Of a DNA stretch of 64,000 bases, positions 36,708-45,197 are shown piece by piece. A model generated the notes under the pieces. It did no database searches, was not told where the DNA came from, and worked only from the letters and a program-made list of their open reading frames with translations. Source of the DNA: Sphingomonas_E sp042693015. Its GTDB lineage: Bacteria > Pseudomonadota > Alphaproteobacteria > Sphingomonadales > Sphingomonadaceae. The stretch lies in contig NZ_CP170544.1 in NCBI RefSeq assembly GCF_042693015.1, positions 3,286,001 through 3,350,000 on the forward strand, read 5' to 3'. The first letter of the stretch is position 1. Each line of letters opens with the position of its first letter. The translations under genes were made by a program, and so were the position numbers.

Positions 36708-36926
36708 GCCCTCGCGAACCGCGCGGGAAGGCGTTGCAGAAAAATGCTGGTCGGCTCGACTAGCGACGCCGGATCCATTCGCGCGACACCTATTCCGTGA
36801 AGTATAGTTACATCACAGCTAATCGATCCGACTAATAAAAGTCGTAGTTTCAATCATCGACATGATGGGCAATTCGACTTGGAATGTATGCGATTATCGA
36901 AAGAACATGAGGGAGGGATGATTGCT

Positions 36927-39164
36927 ATGCGATGGATATTGAACGCGGGAATTTCAACCCTCGCATTGATTTCTCCAGCACTTGCGCAGGACCAGCAAGC
37001 GACGACGGCGGAAACAGCTCGGAGCGGCCAGACGCCGGCCGAAACGGGAGGCCTCGAGGAGATCGTCGTGACGGCGCAGAAGCGCGCGGAAAATCTCCAG
37101 AATGTGCCGATTTCGGTGACAGCAGTCACGGGAGCGGCCATCGAGAACGCGAAGATCAACGACATCCAGGGCCTCGCCAACTCCATCCCCAACGTCCAGA
37201 TCAACAGCTTTTCCAACTCACCCGATTCTGCGGTGTTCACGATCCGGGGAATCGGTGTGAATGATGCCGATCCCTATGTCGGCACGACGGTCTCCGTCGT
37301 CCAGGATGGCGTTGTCGTGGGGGTCAACACCGCCGCCCTGCTGTCGTTGTTCGACATCGATCGCGTGGAAATCCTGCGTGGACCACAGGGCACGCTGTTC
37401 GGTGCGAACACGACCGGTGGCGTCGTCAACATCATCACCAAGCAGCCAACAGGTGAATTGGGCGGCGAAGGCCAGGTCATCTGGGGCAATTACGGCCGGC
37501 TCGATCTCAACGCCGCGATCAATTTTCCGATTACCGACGCATTGTCCGGCAAGGTGAGCCTGCTGCACACGCAATCGGACGGGTTTTTCCGCAATTACGC
37601 AGACGGCAAGCGGCTCGGCGAACGGGATATGACCTCGATCAGGGCCTATCTCAGATATGAGAGCGGCAATTATGACGGCACATTGATCGGCGAATATGAC
37701 CGGTCGCGCAACGGAGCGCAGACCGGTGTGTCGATCGCAGGCCCCGGCGAGCTCTTTTACACGTCGGGAGAAACCGACCAGGGCATCAATTTCCGGAAGG
37801 GCCATAATAGTGACCTTCCCGACAAGAATGATCGCGATACCTACAGCATCACGTTCACGCAAAATCTCGAAACGGGCATCGGAAAGCTCGTCTCGATCAC
37901 GAACTACCGGCAGTATGACAGCGATCTCTATTCGGATGATGACGCAACAACCCTTCAGCTTCTCCAGACGCATCGCGTGTCCGACCAGTGGCAGTTTTCC
38001 CAGGAACTGCGCGATCATGTCGATCTGAGCGACACCATCCAGCTGATCGTCGGCGGATTCTATTTCCAGCAGCAATATGATCTGATTCAGTCTACGCAGC
38101 TGGACGGCTTCCTGCGAGGCCTCGGCCAACCTCAGGAGCAGCACCAGAAGAATTGGTCGATCTCGGCGTTCGGACAGCTCTATATCGATCTGACCGATGA
38201 TCTTCGGCTACAGGCAGGCATCCGGTACAGCCACGAAAAGACCAGCGCCCTCTCGACCACCGCGAACAGCTTCACGACGACACCCGGAGGGCTTTCGAGC
38301 TTCGACGATCCGCTCATCCCGGGCAGCCTCATTGAAGCCACCGGCAAGAAATCGTGGGACAATGTCGGCTACAAGATCGGCCTGGATTACCGGATCGACC
38401 CCGATATTCTGCTCTATGGCTATTATGCACGTGGCTTCAAGTCGGGCGGATTCACCGGCCGCATAGCCGTCGCCGAAGATATAGGTCCGTTTGATCCCGA
38501 ACATCTCGACACATTCGAGATCGGCGCAAAAGCTGACCTCCTCGACCGTCACCTGCGCGTGAATGTCGCTGCCTTCTACAATCTCTACAATGACATGCAG
38601 GTCACTCAGAACATCACTTATCCGAGCGGCGCCAACTCGGCCTCCATCGCGAATGCGGGCAAGGCCAAGACCAAGGGCTTCGAACTCGAGGTCACCGCGC
38701 TGCCCGTCGAGGGCCTGACGCTCTCGGCGTCGCTTGCTTACCTCGATGCCTATTATACGGATTATGACACGCGCGTGCTGGATCCGGCGACCGGTGCGCT
38801 GGTACCGGTGAGTTATGCCGGCAACCGCCTGATGAACGCCCCCAAATGGAATAGCATATTGGGCTTCAACTGGGAAGTTCCGGTCGGTCCGGGCAATCTC
38901 ACGACGTCGGCGCAATATAGCTATACAAGTTCGAAGTTCACAAACTTCACGGATCTTCCGACCGAGAAAGTCGGGGCCATCAATCTGGTCAACGGCTCGA
39001 TCAGCTGGTCTCCGGATGGCGAGGCGTGGTCTGTCGGGATTTATGGACGCAATATCTTCAATGAAAAATATTACGGTCAGAAGATCACGCTGAGCGGCAT
39101 TGCGACGCTCGCCTCGCTCGGAAATCCACGAGAATATGGCGTCGACCTGAAGTTTCGCTTTTAG
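36927..39164 (+). CDS. TonB-dependent outer-membrane receptor
   Basis: This protein is about 745 residues from ATG 36927, chosen because GGGAGGG is correctly spaced and a signal peptide follows (MRWILNAGISTLALISPALA-QDQ). The TonB box is LEEIVVTAQKR. The plug has VVQDGVVVGVNTAALLSLFDI and LRGPQGTLFGANTTGGVVNI. The barrel ends at DLKFRF. It is probably the uptake porin for the substrate of the upstream Rieske oxygenase, with which it is co-oriented but separated by about 220 bases. Confidence 0.9.
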   Translation: MRWILNAGISTLALISPALAQDQQATTAETARSGQTPAETGGLEEIVVTAQKRAENLQNVPISVTAVTGAAIENAKINDIQGLANSIPNVQINSFSNSPDSAVFTIRGIGVNDADPYVGTTVSVVQDGVVVGVNTAALLSLFDIDRVEILRGPQGTLFGANTTGGVVNIITKQPTGELGGEGQVIWGNYGRLDLNAAINFPITDALSGKVSLLHTQSDGFFRNYADGKRLGERDMTSIRAYLRYESGNYDGTLIGEYDRSRNGAQTGVSIAGPGELFYTSGETDQGINFRKGHNSDLPDKNDRDTYSITFTQNLETGIGKLVSITNYRQYDSDLYSDDDATTLQLLQTHRVSDQWQFSQELRDHVDLSDTIQLIVGGFYFQQQYDLIQSTQLDGFLRGLGQPQEQHQKNWSISAFGQLYIDLTDDLRLQAGIRYSHEKTSALSTTANSFTTTPGGLSSFDDPLIPGSLIEATGKKSWDNVGYKIGLDYRIDPDILLYGYYARGFKSGGFTGRIAVAEDIGPFDPEHLDTFEIGAKADLLDRHLRVNVAAFYNLYNDMQVTQNITYPSGANSASIANAGKAKTKGFELEVTALPVEGLTLSASLAYLDAYYTDYDTRVLDPATGALVPVSYAGNRLMNAPKWNSILGFNWEVPVGPGNLTTSAQYSYTSSKFTNFTDLPTEKVGAINLVNGSISWSPDGEAWSVGIYGRNIFNEKYYGQKITLSGIATLASLGNPREYGVDLKFRF

Positions 39165-39209
39165 AGCCTGGCGATACCAGCCCCGGTTGCGGCATGTCCT
39201 CCCCTCTGA

Positions 39210-39240
39210 CCCCCGTCTGCTATCGGACGGGGGCCCTTTT
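39210..39240 (+). terminator. rho-independent terminator after the TonB receptor
   Basis: A perfect 8-bp stem (CCCCCGTC and GACGGGGG) with an 8-base loop is followed by CCCTTTT, 46 bases after the receptor stop. Confidence 0.85.
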
Positions 39241-39712
39241 GCGGGGGAAGCTATGAATATGTCTGAGGCGGATCCGACGCCCGCTTCGTCAAAGACGTTT
39301 GAATGCTGAAGTGCTGGCCCAGCGTAGCCCCTGCTCACGCAGCCCATCAACGCCTTCAGGGCCCGATCGCTGGATTCCCGGGAACGATGCGTTGGCGCCC
39401 CGCAAAGTCGCCGACTGACGCCGCGCACAGATTGACGCCTGCACAGATCAGGAATTCGAAACGTTCACCATCAAGCCATCCTGTCCGCGGACCGACCAAT
39501 TTCGGACGGCTCAAGCTGATCCAAACTGACAGGGCGATTGAACCTCCGTGGATCTCGCTATCCGGTCGAATTGTCTCCACGATCCGTCGCCTCGCTTCCC
39601 GAACAACGCCCACCTATCAATAGCGTTCATTGCGCCGGCGCCATTGCGGGGCAAACCTCGACCGAAATCGGTGGCTCACTGAGGAGCCCCTTGGGCCGCG
39701 AGAGGATGAGGC
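39241..39712. other. region with no supported gene
   Basis: About 470 bases after the receptor terminator. Frames exist on both strands but none carries a recognisable domain. It marks the edge of the catabolic cluster. Confidence 0.45.
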
Positions 39713-39892
39713 ATGAGCGATATTGCCCAGCTGCAACGCGAGCATTTCCCCGGCCAGACGTACCGCGACATTGCCCGCGCGGACGGCCAGCAGTTGCCGC
39801 CGGTGATCGAACGCCAGAGCAATCCGGAGCAATCGACCGAGGGGGCTCGGAGTTTAGAGTTCAAGCATCGGGTTCGTCGATCGTTCGGCTGA
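39713..39892 (+). CDS. small hypothetical protein
   Basis: This 59-residue frame starts at ATG 39713 with a good AGAGGATGAGG ribosome site. It contains FPGQTYRDIARADGQQLPPV and VIERQSNPEQ, which vaguely recalls the extreme N-terminus of Rieske oxygenases, but the rest of such a protein is absent. It may be a truncated remnant. The resemblance is weak. Confidence 0.35.
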   Translation: MSDIAQLQREHFPGQTYRDIARADGQQLPPVIERQSNPEQSTEGARSLEFKHRVRRSFG

Positions 39893-40064
39893 TCACGTCA
39901 GGCCCGGCTGAAAAGCAATTGAGGACCGAAACAAGCGCATCGAGATCCTGATTGAACGACCCAGGTGAGTAGCAGGATTTGAGAGTCTGCCCCAGCCGAG
40001 CGATGCGCGAATCCCGGGAGTGGATCGAGGGGATGGGACCATCGCCCAATTGCCCATTTGACAA
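39861..40064 (-). CDS. small hypothetical protein (TTG start)
   Basis: This 67-residue frame starts at TTG 40064, with AGGGGGG a few bases upstream. The sequence includes IPSIHSRDSRIARLGQTLKS and FNQDLDALVSVLNCFSAG. Length and composition fit a soluble helical protein. It overlaps the frame at 39713 on the other strand for 32 bases. No family recognised. Confidence 0.4.
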   Translation of the reverse strand: MSNGQLGDGPIPSIHSRDSRIARLGQTLKSCYSPGSFNQDLDALVSVLNCFSAGPDVISRTIDEPDA

Positions 40065-40075
40065 TACGCCCCCCT

Positions 40076-40864
40076 GAAAATTGCGCCGGAACTCATCACA
40101 ATGACCAACTCCCGCGGCTGTTCAAGCGAGTACATTTACGGAGCTCATCGCCTCCTTAGCGCATCGTTGATAACGCCGCAGGCGTCGCAGCCTTGGCGGC
40201 GAAAAGAGCCAAACCGACCGATGCTCAATATGCGCAGGGGAAATGAGCGGACCGCCGGGTGGTGTTGGCGGCCCGCTCGCGCGTGATACGCAGCGCAGGG
40301 AATTTTCTCCCCGTGGCCTCAACGCCCGGCCAAAAGCTTGGTGCCGTATCGAGTATCAGCCTTGCGCCCTCAGCGGGACGGCTTCCGGTTGGTCAGTCGC
40401 GCGGCAATCGCCGGAGCAACTTGCCGTTCGACATCGACTTAACGGTCATCGGCGATGTCAAAGATCATTTTTGCGATCTTGCCGCGGCTGGCGTCGAATT
40501 TCGCCCCTACGCAAGGGTACGGAGCGCCTCACGCAGGCGCGACCGCTCAGCCGAACGATCGGCCCTCTGCTGCCATGGCCCGACTTGGTCCAATCGGCGA
40601 CTGTGTGGGCGGCGCCCGACACTATGTTGCCGCCCACCAAGCGGCTTGCTCGACACCTACGCTCTCAATCGCACCACTACTACTTAAGATAGTCCGAAGA
40701 ATAACCTCGATCAGCCCAGAACTGCCGCGGTTCTGCAATATGGATGTCGTAAGGGTCGAGTTCCGAACGGGATGCCTGTCGCGTTTTCAGTCGCGTCCGC
40801 ATCTTGTTCGGTGACCTGGACAGACTGGGCAAAACAATGCCCGGCGTTCCTTAGGAGGCGTGCC
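40076..40864. other. gene-poor stretch
   Basis: About 790 bases in which overlapping frames occur on both strands but none shows a motif or good start context. I support no gene here. Confidence 0.45.
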
Positions 40865-41038
40865 ATGTTCGACGAAATTGACCGGGCGTATTTCCGGTTA
40901 AGGGCCGACGAAGAGCGCCGCCGGGCGTCCCAGGCGACCAACCGGACGGAAGCACGTCGATATGAAAATCGGGCGTGCGAGTTTGAAAATCAGGCAGTCA
41001 GCCTCGGGTGCGCTTCGCCTGGCGCTTATGAAAGCTGA
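40865..41038 (+). CDS. small helical hypothetical protein
   Basis: This 57-residue protein starts at ATG 40865 with AGGAGG nine bases upstream. MFDEIDRAYFRLRADEERRRA and TEARRYENRACEFENQAVSL form a charged amphipathic helix of the same style as the protein at 11249. The strong ribosome site argues that it is translated. Function unknown. Confidence 0.6.
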   Translation: MFDEIDRAYFRLRADEERRRASQATNRTEARRYENRACEFENQAVSLGCASPGAYES

Positions 41039-41205
41039 CTGCTGATAATGGGATACAAGCGTAAATGCGCTGGCCGGCTCTCGATTGCGTTCTGCATCGC
41101 CCGGGCCATGCGATTGCGTAAATCTCCGTGCGTCAGCTCGCCATCGGGGCAAAGAATGTAGAAGTCGCCATGGATGAGGCGCTCGACAGATACTCGATTA
41201 CCTGC
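41026..41205 (-). pseudogene. short-chain dehydrogenase C-terminal remnant
   Basis: The frame reads VERLIHGDFYILCPDGELTHGD and RMARAMQNAIESRPAHLRLYP. This resembles the C-terminal tail of a group of SDRs (GDFYIICPDNEVT...ENRPPLSRWHP). The Rossmann core is absent upstream, where the frame continues to 41361 without similarity. Probably a remnant or a small derived gene. Confidence 0.4.
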
Positions 41206-41357
41206 GCCGCGTTCCAGCGGACTGGCGTCTGTCCCTCGCCGCCGCACCATCAATTCCGCGTTGCCTGGATCAAATCTTTCAGAAACTGAACGAGATACAG
41301 GTATCAAGCAATCGAAATCGCGTTGTCCACTTCGACTCTGTCGTCGGATTCGGCCAA

Positions 41358-41609
41358 TCACGATGAGATTGTGGCTCGCGCTGACCTTGGGAGTTCGCCG
41401 TTATGGAGTTTGATGTTGCTCGCCTCGGCGACCGCCAAAATGCCCGGCATGGTCAGCTCGTCTCCCCCAAAATAAAGGATTGCCGCGCGCCGCAATTCAC
41501 TCTCGTCCAACGCGATCGCGACGGCCAACGCTTCACGTAGCGCGCAACTTGCGAGCGCCACTTCTGGCCCGATCAGCAACATGGCAGGCGCATCCAGATC
41601 AATCGCCAC
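41358..41609 (-). CDS. small hypothetical protein
   Basis: This 83-residue protein starts at GTG 41609 with GGAGGAAGG upstream. It reads AIDLDAPAMLLIGPEVALAS, LAVAIALDESELRRAAI and LYFGGDELTMPGILAVAEAS, a balanced soluble protein. No family recognised. The strong ribosome site and protein-like composition support expression. Confidence 0.6.
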   Translation of the reverse strand: MAIDLDAPAMLLIGPEVALASCALREALAVAIALDESELRRAAILYFGGDELTMPGILAVAEASNIKLHNGELPRSARATISS

Positions 41610-41821
41610 TTCGTTCCTTCCTCCGAGGGGTCCACAGCGCGGCTGTCCTATTATGTCTTAACAAGATCCGTTGGCTTTCGGTTCCGGAAGCATGCCCTCG
41701 ACGTGCCCAAGCCGCGACTGGACCGTCGAAACGCTGTCAGGCGACTGGTTCGGCGACCGGGGCACGGCAGCGGCTAGTCATTAACGAGCGGACAACCAAC
41801 GGCAGAAAAGTCGGTCGGCAG

Positions 41822-42088
41822 CTACCTTAATCGAGTTAGCTCGTCGAATGCCGCGGTTTCAGGAATCAACCTTGGGCCGGCGAATGCCTGAGACGTGGAG
41901 AACATCGCGAGGCCCACGATCTGAGGCGCCTCGGCGAATTCCCCTCGCAGCATCGCGCCGATCGCGGCGCCGCCAACTAGCGGAGCATGGCGAGCATGAT
42001 GGTACGCTGCCGCCAGTGAGAGGGAACGCCGCGTGATCACCTTTACGCCGTACAGCCCCCTCCCGCGATGGACTTGCGGGACAACCAT
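41822..42088 (-). CDS. small hypothetical protein
   Basis: This 88-residue frame starts at ATG 42088, with GAGGATAAC upstream. It contains VKVITRRSLSLAAAYHHARH and APLVGGAAIGAMLRGEFAEA. Composition is plausible for a real protein but no motif is recognised. It is divergent from the gene pair at 42.3 kb. Confidence 0.4.
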   Translation of the reverse strand: MVVPQVHRGRGLYGVKVITRRSLSLAAAYHHARHAPLVGGAAIGAMLRGEFAEAPQIVGLAMFSTSQAFAGPRLIPETAAFDELTRLR

Positions 42089-42319
42089 GTTATCCTCTCG
42101 TCATGAACCGGGTTTCGACCCCTCTTCGCTTTCACGCGCATGGAAGCAGCCTCATGACACGCCTGCCCCCCTCGGAGCAGCGCGGCCACTGATCGTGCGC
42201 CCGCTGCGGGCCGAGGCTTACCGACAGTCGACGACACCGCGTCCGTCGGCTTTTCCTGTGCTCATGCGGGTTGCCGTTTTTCCTCCAGCAACCGCAATCC
42301 CGCCAAGGGAGATGCTTTC

Positions 42320-42670
42320 GTGTCCAACCAGCTGATTGATAGCGACATCCTGACTTGCCTCGGCAGCCGCCGCGGCGCCTTCGAGGAGGCAATGGCGGGG
42401 TTCCTTGCCGAACAGGGAAGTTCTGCGCCCGGAAGTGAGGACAGGGCTGCAGCCAGGCTTTTGTTCGATCTTGTGATCGCCTCGCTAGGCGGCGCAGCCT
42501 TCCCTCCCTCCAAAGGCGGGACCATCCAACAGCGCTATCTCAGCCGCTTCGGAGACGGGCTCGTGCCGGTCCTGAAGGACGTCTTCGGCTCCGATCAACC
42601 GATCACCTTTCTCGCACATTGCGTCGATGGATATTGGCGGGGCGTTCGCGATGAACTGGCCCGGGACTGA
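42320..42670 (+). CDS. hypothetical protein upstream of hemD-like gene
   Basis: This 116-residue protein starts at GTG 42320 with AAGGGAG upstream. The sequence is helical (SDILTCLGSRRGAFEEAMAG, AARLLFDLVIASLGGAAF, LVPVLKDVFGSDQPITFLAH). No family recognised. The next gene starts inside it, so the two are translationally coupled and probably work together. Confidence 0.65.
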   Translation: MSNQLIDSDILTCLGSRRGAFEEAMAGFLAEQGSSAPGSEDRAAARLLFDLVIASLGGAAFPPSKGGTIQQRYLSRFGDGLVPVLKDVFGSDQPITFLAHCVDGYWRGVRDELARD

Positions 42671-43376
42671 CGGCCGAAGCCTTGTCTGGGTGACGCGCAC
42701 CGATCCGTTTAACCGGCTCACGGCAAAACATCTCGAGATCGCCGGCTATAACGCGGTGATCGCGCCGGCACTGCGCGTACTGCGGCGCGATACGCCCAGG
42801 CTTGTCGCTGTTCCGGAAGCCCTGGTCTTCACCAGCCTTCAGGGCATTCGCTTGCACCGTTTCCTGCCGTCGCTGGCGGACGTGCCCACGTTCACGGTGG
42901 GCGATCATAGTGCGCGCCTGGCACGCGCTCGCGGATATCGTCATGCGGTGTCCGCCGCAGGCGATGTCCGGGATCTTTGCCGCTTGCTGCACTTCGCCCT
43001 CGATGCCGGTTCGACGATTCTGCACATTGGTGCGGCCCGACCGGCGGGGGACCTTCGTTTCCTGTTGCCGCCAGGCACATTCCACGTCCGGCATCAGGTC
43101 GTTTACGACGTCGTTGAAGCGGGACCGCTCGATCTCGAATGGGTGGCCGGACGTATAGGGGAGATCGACAAGATCCTGATCCATTCCCCCAGGGCAGGCC
43201 AGCGCATCGCTACCTGGCTGGAGCAGGAGGCGGCCGCGTGGCGGGGCGAGATTTTCTGCATTTCGCCCGCGGCAGCGCGCCCCTTCGCCACACTTTCTGG
43301 TGCACAGATCCGCGTCGCGGCTGTTCCGGACGAACGATCGTTGCTGGCGCCGCTCTTCAGCGGATCGCCCGGCTGA
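42651..43376 (+). CDS. uroporphyrinogen-III synthase-like (HemD fold) protein
   Basis: This 241-residue protein starts at ATG 42651 (42627 in frame is an alternative), overlapping the preceding gene. VWVTRTDPFNRLTAKHLEIAG, ALVFTSLQGIRLHRFLP, VPTFTVGDHSARLARARGY and ILHIGAARPAGDLRFLLP follow the two-domain HemD pattern. Canonical HemD converts hydroxymethylbilane to uroporphyrinogen III. An accessory copy outside a haem operon may have another role, so the enzyme activity is uncertain. Confidence 0.7.
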   Translation: MNWPGTDGRSLVWVTRTDPFNRLTAKHLEIAGYNAVIAPALRVLRRDTPRLVAVPEALVFTSLQGIRLHRFLPSLADVPTFTVGDHSARLARARGYRHAVSAAGDVRDLCRLLHFALDAGSTILHIGAARPAGDLRFLLPPGTFHVRHQVVYDVVEAGPLDLEWVAGRIGEIDKILIHSPRAGQRIATWLEQEAAAWRGEIFCISPAAARPFATLSGAQIRVAAVPDERSLLAPLFSGSPG

Positions 43377-43428
43377 CAATGTCTTCCATCTTGTGAAGAA
43401 ACGTGGCTAGCGGCACTTCGCGAAAGCC

Positions 43429-43623
43429 TCAACGCGCGGGTGCTTCGCCACCACGCCGCTTGAACTCCCTGACCGCATGAGCAAGCGAACGCGCACGCCT
43501 GAAGACCTGGCGTTCGAGGGGACGATAAGCGGGGTCCGAGGCAAAGAACTGGAACCCGCGCCGGCAGCGCACTGCCAGACCGACTACGCGCCGGCCGACT
43601 TCGATAACAAAGGAACTCGACAT
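43429..43623 (-). CDS. small basic hypothetical protein
   Basis: This 64-residue protein starts at ATG 43623. It reads SSFVIEVGRRVVGLAVRCRR and GFQFFASDPAYRPLERQVFR, then a basic helix. The pattern (IEVGxRxxGLAVR...FFASDPAFxPLE) matches short uncharacterised proteins I associate with sphingomonad accessory DNA. Function unknown. Confidence 0.55.
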   Translation of the reverse strand: MSSSFVIEVGRRVVGLAVRCRRGFQFFASDPAYRPLERQVFRRARSLAHAVREFKRRGGEAPAR

Positions 43624-44045
43624 CTGAATCTCCACTCGCTTGACCCACGGCTTGTCGAGCCGTCGGCACATGCGACATTCTTGGCCAGGGTCCGCCCCGA
43701 ACCTACGCTGTGCGCCAGGCCGGGGCCGAAGGGCCTGCGACAATGCTTCCTGAGCGAAACATGTGCGACCGCCTTGGCGGGAGAACCAACATGATAAGTT
43801 TGATATGGTACCCGCGGTTCCGCCGTTCAAGATCCGAGGAAAGCGGCCCTTTCCCGTCGGCTTGACTTTCCGGTGCCCCGGGGCATGCTGGGGGCGTCAT
43901 GTGCGACTTTGCTGTCTTGAGGCGTTCAGCGCACCACGCGGGCCGGCTGCTCGAGGGCTAGCCGCCCCGGTCCCGCACGGTGCGGGTCCGGGGTGCGTTC
44001 CTCTTCAAACGGGTGACACGGCAGCAGGCCGTGCCGGAGTGAGCC

Positions 44046-44207
44046 ATGACCAGCGACAAACCTGATAATTCCGCCGTTCCTGCGGACGCGATCAACCGAC
44101 CTGATAGTGGCGAGGATCGCGGACGCATTCTGCCGTTTGCACGGTCGCCACGATCGTCGGCCCTGCCCCGGCCTCCTGAACCTCCAGAGCCACCGCGCGC
44201 AGCCTGA
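44046..44207 (+). CDS. short proline-rich hypothetical protein
   Basis: A 53-residue frame from ATG 44046 reads MTSDKPDNSAVPADAINRPD, then GRILPFARSP and a proline-rich tail (LPRPPEPPEPPRAA). The ILPFARSPR segment is typical of short disordered alphaproteobacterial proteins. It lies 38 bases before the next gene. The preceding 43831-44045 holds no supported gene. Confidence 0.45.
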   Translation: MTSDKPDNSAVPADAINRPDSGEDRGRILPFARSPRSSALPRPPEPPEPPRAA

Positions 44208-44244
44208 GCTGCGTCACCCGGCTCTGACGAGAAAGGATATCGAC

Positions 44245-44829
44245 GTGAACGGACCTGCCGAACAGCAGGCGCTGTTGAGGCGCCTTTTGTATGACGCTGC
44301 GCACGAGGCGGAGGCTCTGCTCGCGGCACCGGACGGACCGGTTCGGGTCCGTACGCTTAGCGACGATGGCTTGAGTGAAATCGAGCGCCGGACGCAATCG
44401 CCGTTCGCCGAAGATCAACTTACAGCCATCGCTCTGCGCGGGGGCGGAAAGGACCGTCGGGATCGCCCTCTCCTGGCAGACCTGAGCGATCATTTCCGCC
44501 GGCCGGCTTCAGCTTTCGCGGTCGAGGCCCAGAGGCGGGCAATCTGGCCTGGCGTGGGCGACGAACTGCCCGCTCAACGCGCGGCCATGGCTGCGGCGAT
44601 GCTCGAGCGCCGGCTGAGGGCGCGCGGAAGCAAGCTTTGCGCCGAACTCGCAAGCCACGCTGCGCTCTATGCCGATCTGTGGTGTGACCCGAGGATTGAC
44701 GCATCCTTGTCCGCACGGCGGACCATGCTGGCGATGGTGACGATATTGTGCGCCCGCCGGGATGCTCTGTGCAACCAATCGAGAAGCGTCGACGATGTTA
44801 CGAGGTGCAGCAAAACCACGCCTCAATAG
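44245..44829 (+). CDS. hypothetical protein
   Basis: This 194-residue protein starts at GTG 44245 with AAGGA upstream. The sequence is largely helical and charged: AEQQALLRRLLYDAAHEAEA, RTQSPFAEDQLTAIALRGGG and AAMLERRLRARGSKLCAELA. No catalytic motif or membrane segment is visible and no family is recognised. It is co-oriented with the short proline-rich gene. Confidence 0.55.
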   Translation: MNGPAEQQALLRRLLYDAAHEAEALLAAPDGPVRVRTLSDDGLSEIERRTQSPFAEDQLTAIALRGGGKDRRDRPLLADLSDHFRRPASAFAVEAQRRAIWPGVGDELPAQRAAMAAAMLERRLRARGSKLCAELASHAALYADLWCDPRIDASLSARRTMLAMVTILCARRDALCNQSRSVDDVTRCSKTTPQ

Positions 44830-44924
44830 CGATGGCCGCAACCCCGACTGTCTGGGCCACATCCGCCCAGCGCATGTGTTTGCACGTCGATCCTTCCATC
44901 ATCCGAAACACGAGGAGTACAGGA

Positions 44925-45197
44925 ATGCTGGGCGCTGCCCGTGATCTGGCGGACGGCTGGAACCTCGATCTCGAAGACGTGCTCGGCCTAATCCTGGTGC
45001 TGGGTGTTGTCGGCCTCTACAGCCTGGTCTTTGCACTCACGCGACGCCCGTGGTTTGGCTGGGCTTCCACAGCCATTGTGAGCCTTTTGCTGATGGGATT
45101 CCTGATCGCCATCAGCCCGCGGTCGGGGCCTTCAGACGCGTGCATGCCGGACGCGTCGACGTCACCTAGTTCTGCAGCATGCGATGCAGTCCGTTAG
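44925..45197 (+). CDS. small two-helix membrane protein
   Basis: This 90-residue protein starts at ATG 44925 with CGAGGAG upstream. Two hydrophobic segments (VLGLILVLGVVGLYSLVFAL and STAIVSLLLMGFLIAI) predict an inner-membrane hairpin. A polar C-terminal tail overlaps the end of the convergent mreB-like gene by 32 bases. No family recognised. Confidence 0.6.
   Translation: MLGAARDLADGWNLDLEDVLGLILVLGVVGLYSLVFALTRRPWFGWASTAIVSLLLMGFLIAISPRSGPSDACMPDASTSPSSAACDAVR

Noticed and set aside
38208..39428. Minus-strand open frame (406 codons) opposite the second TonB receptor
   Set aside because: No recognisable motif, and the plus strand encodes a full receptor.
40259..40692. Two overlapping plus-strand frames of about 145 codons
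   Set aside because: No domain, poor start context, and neither composition looks protein-like.
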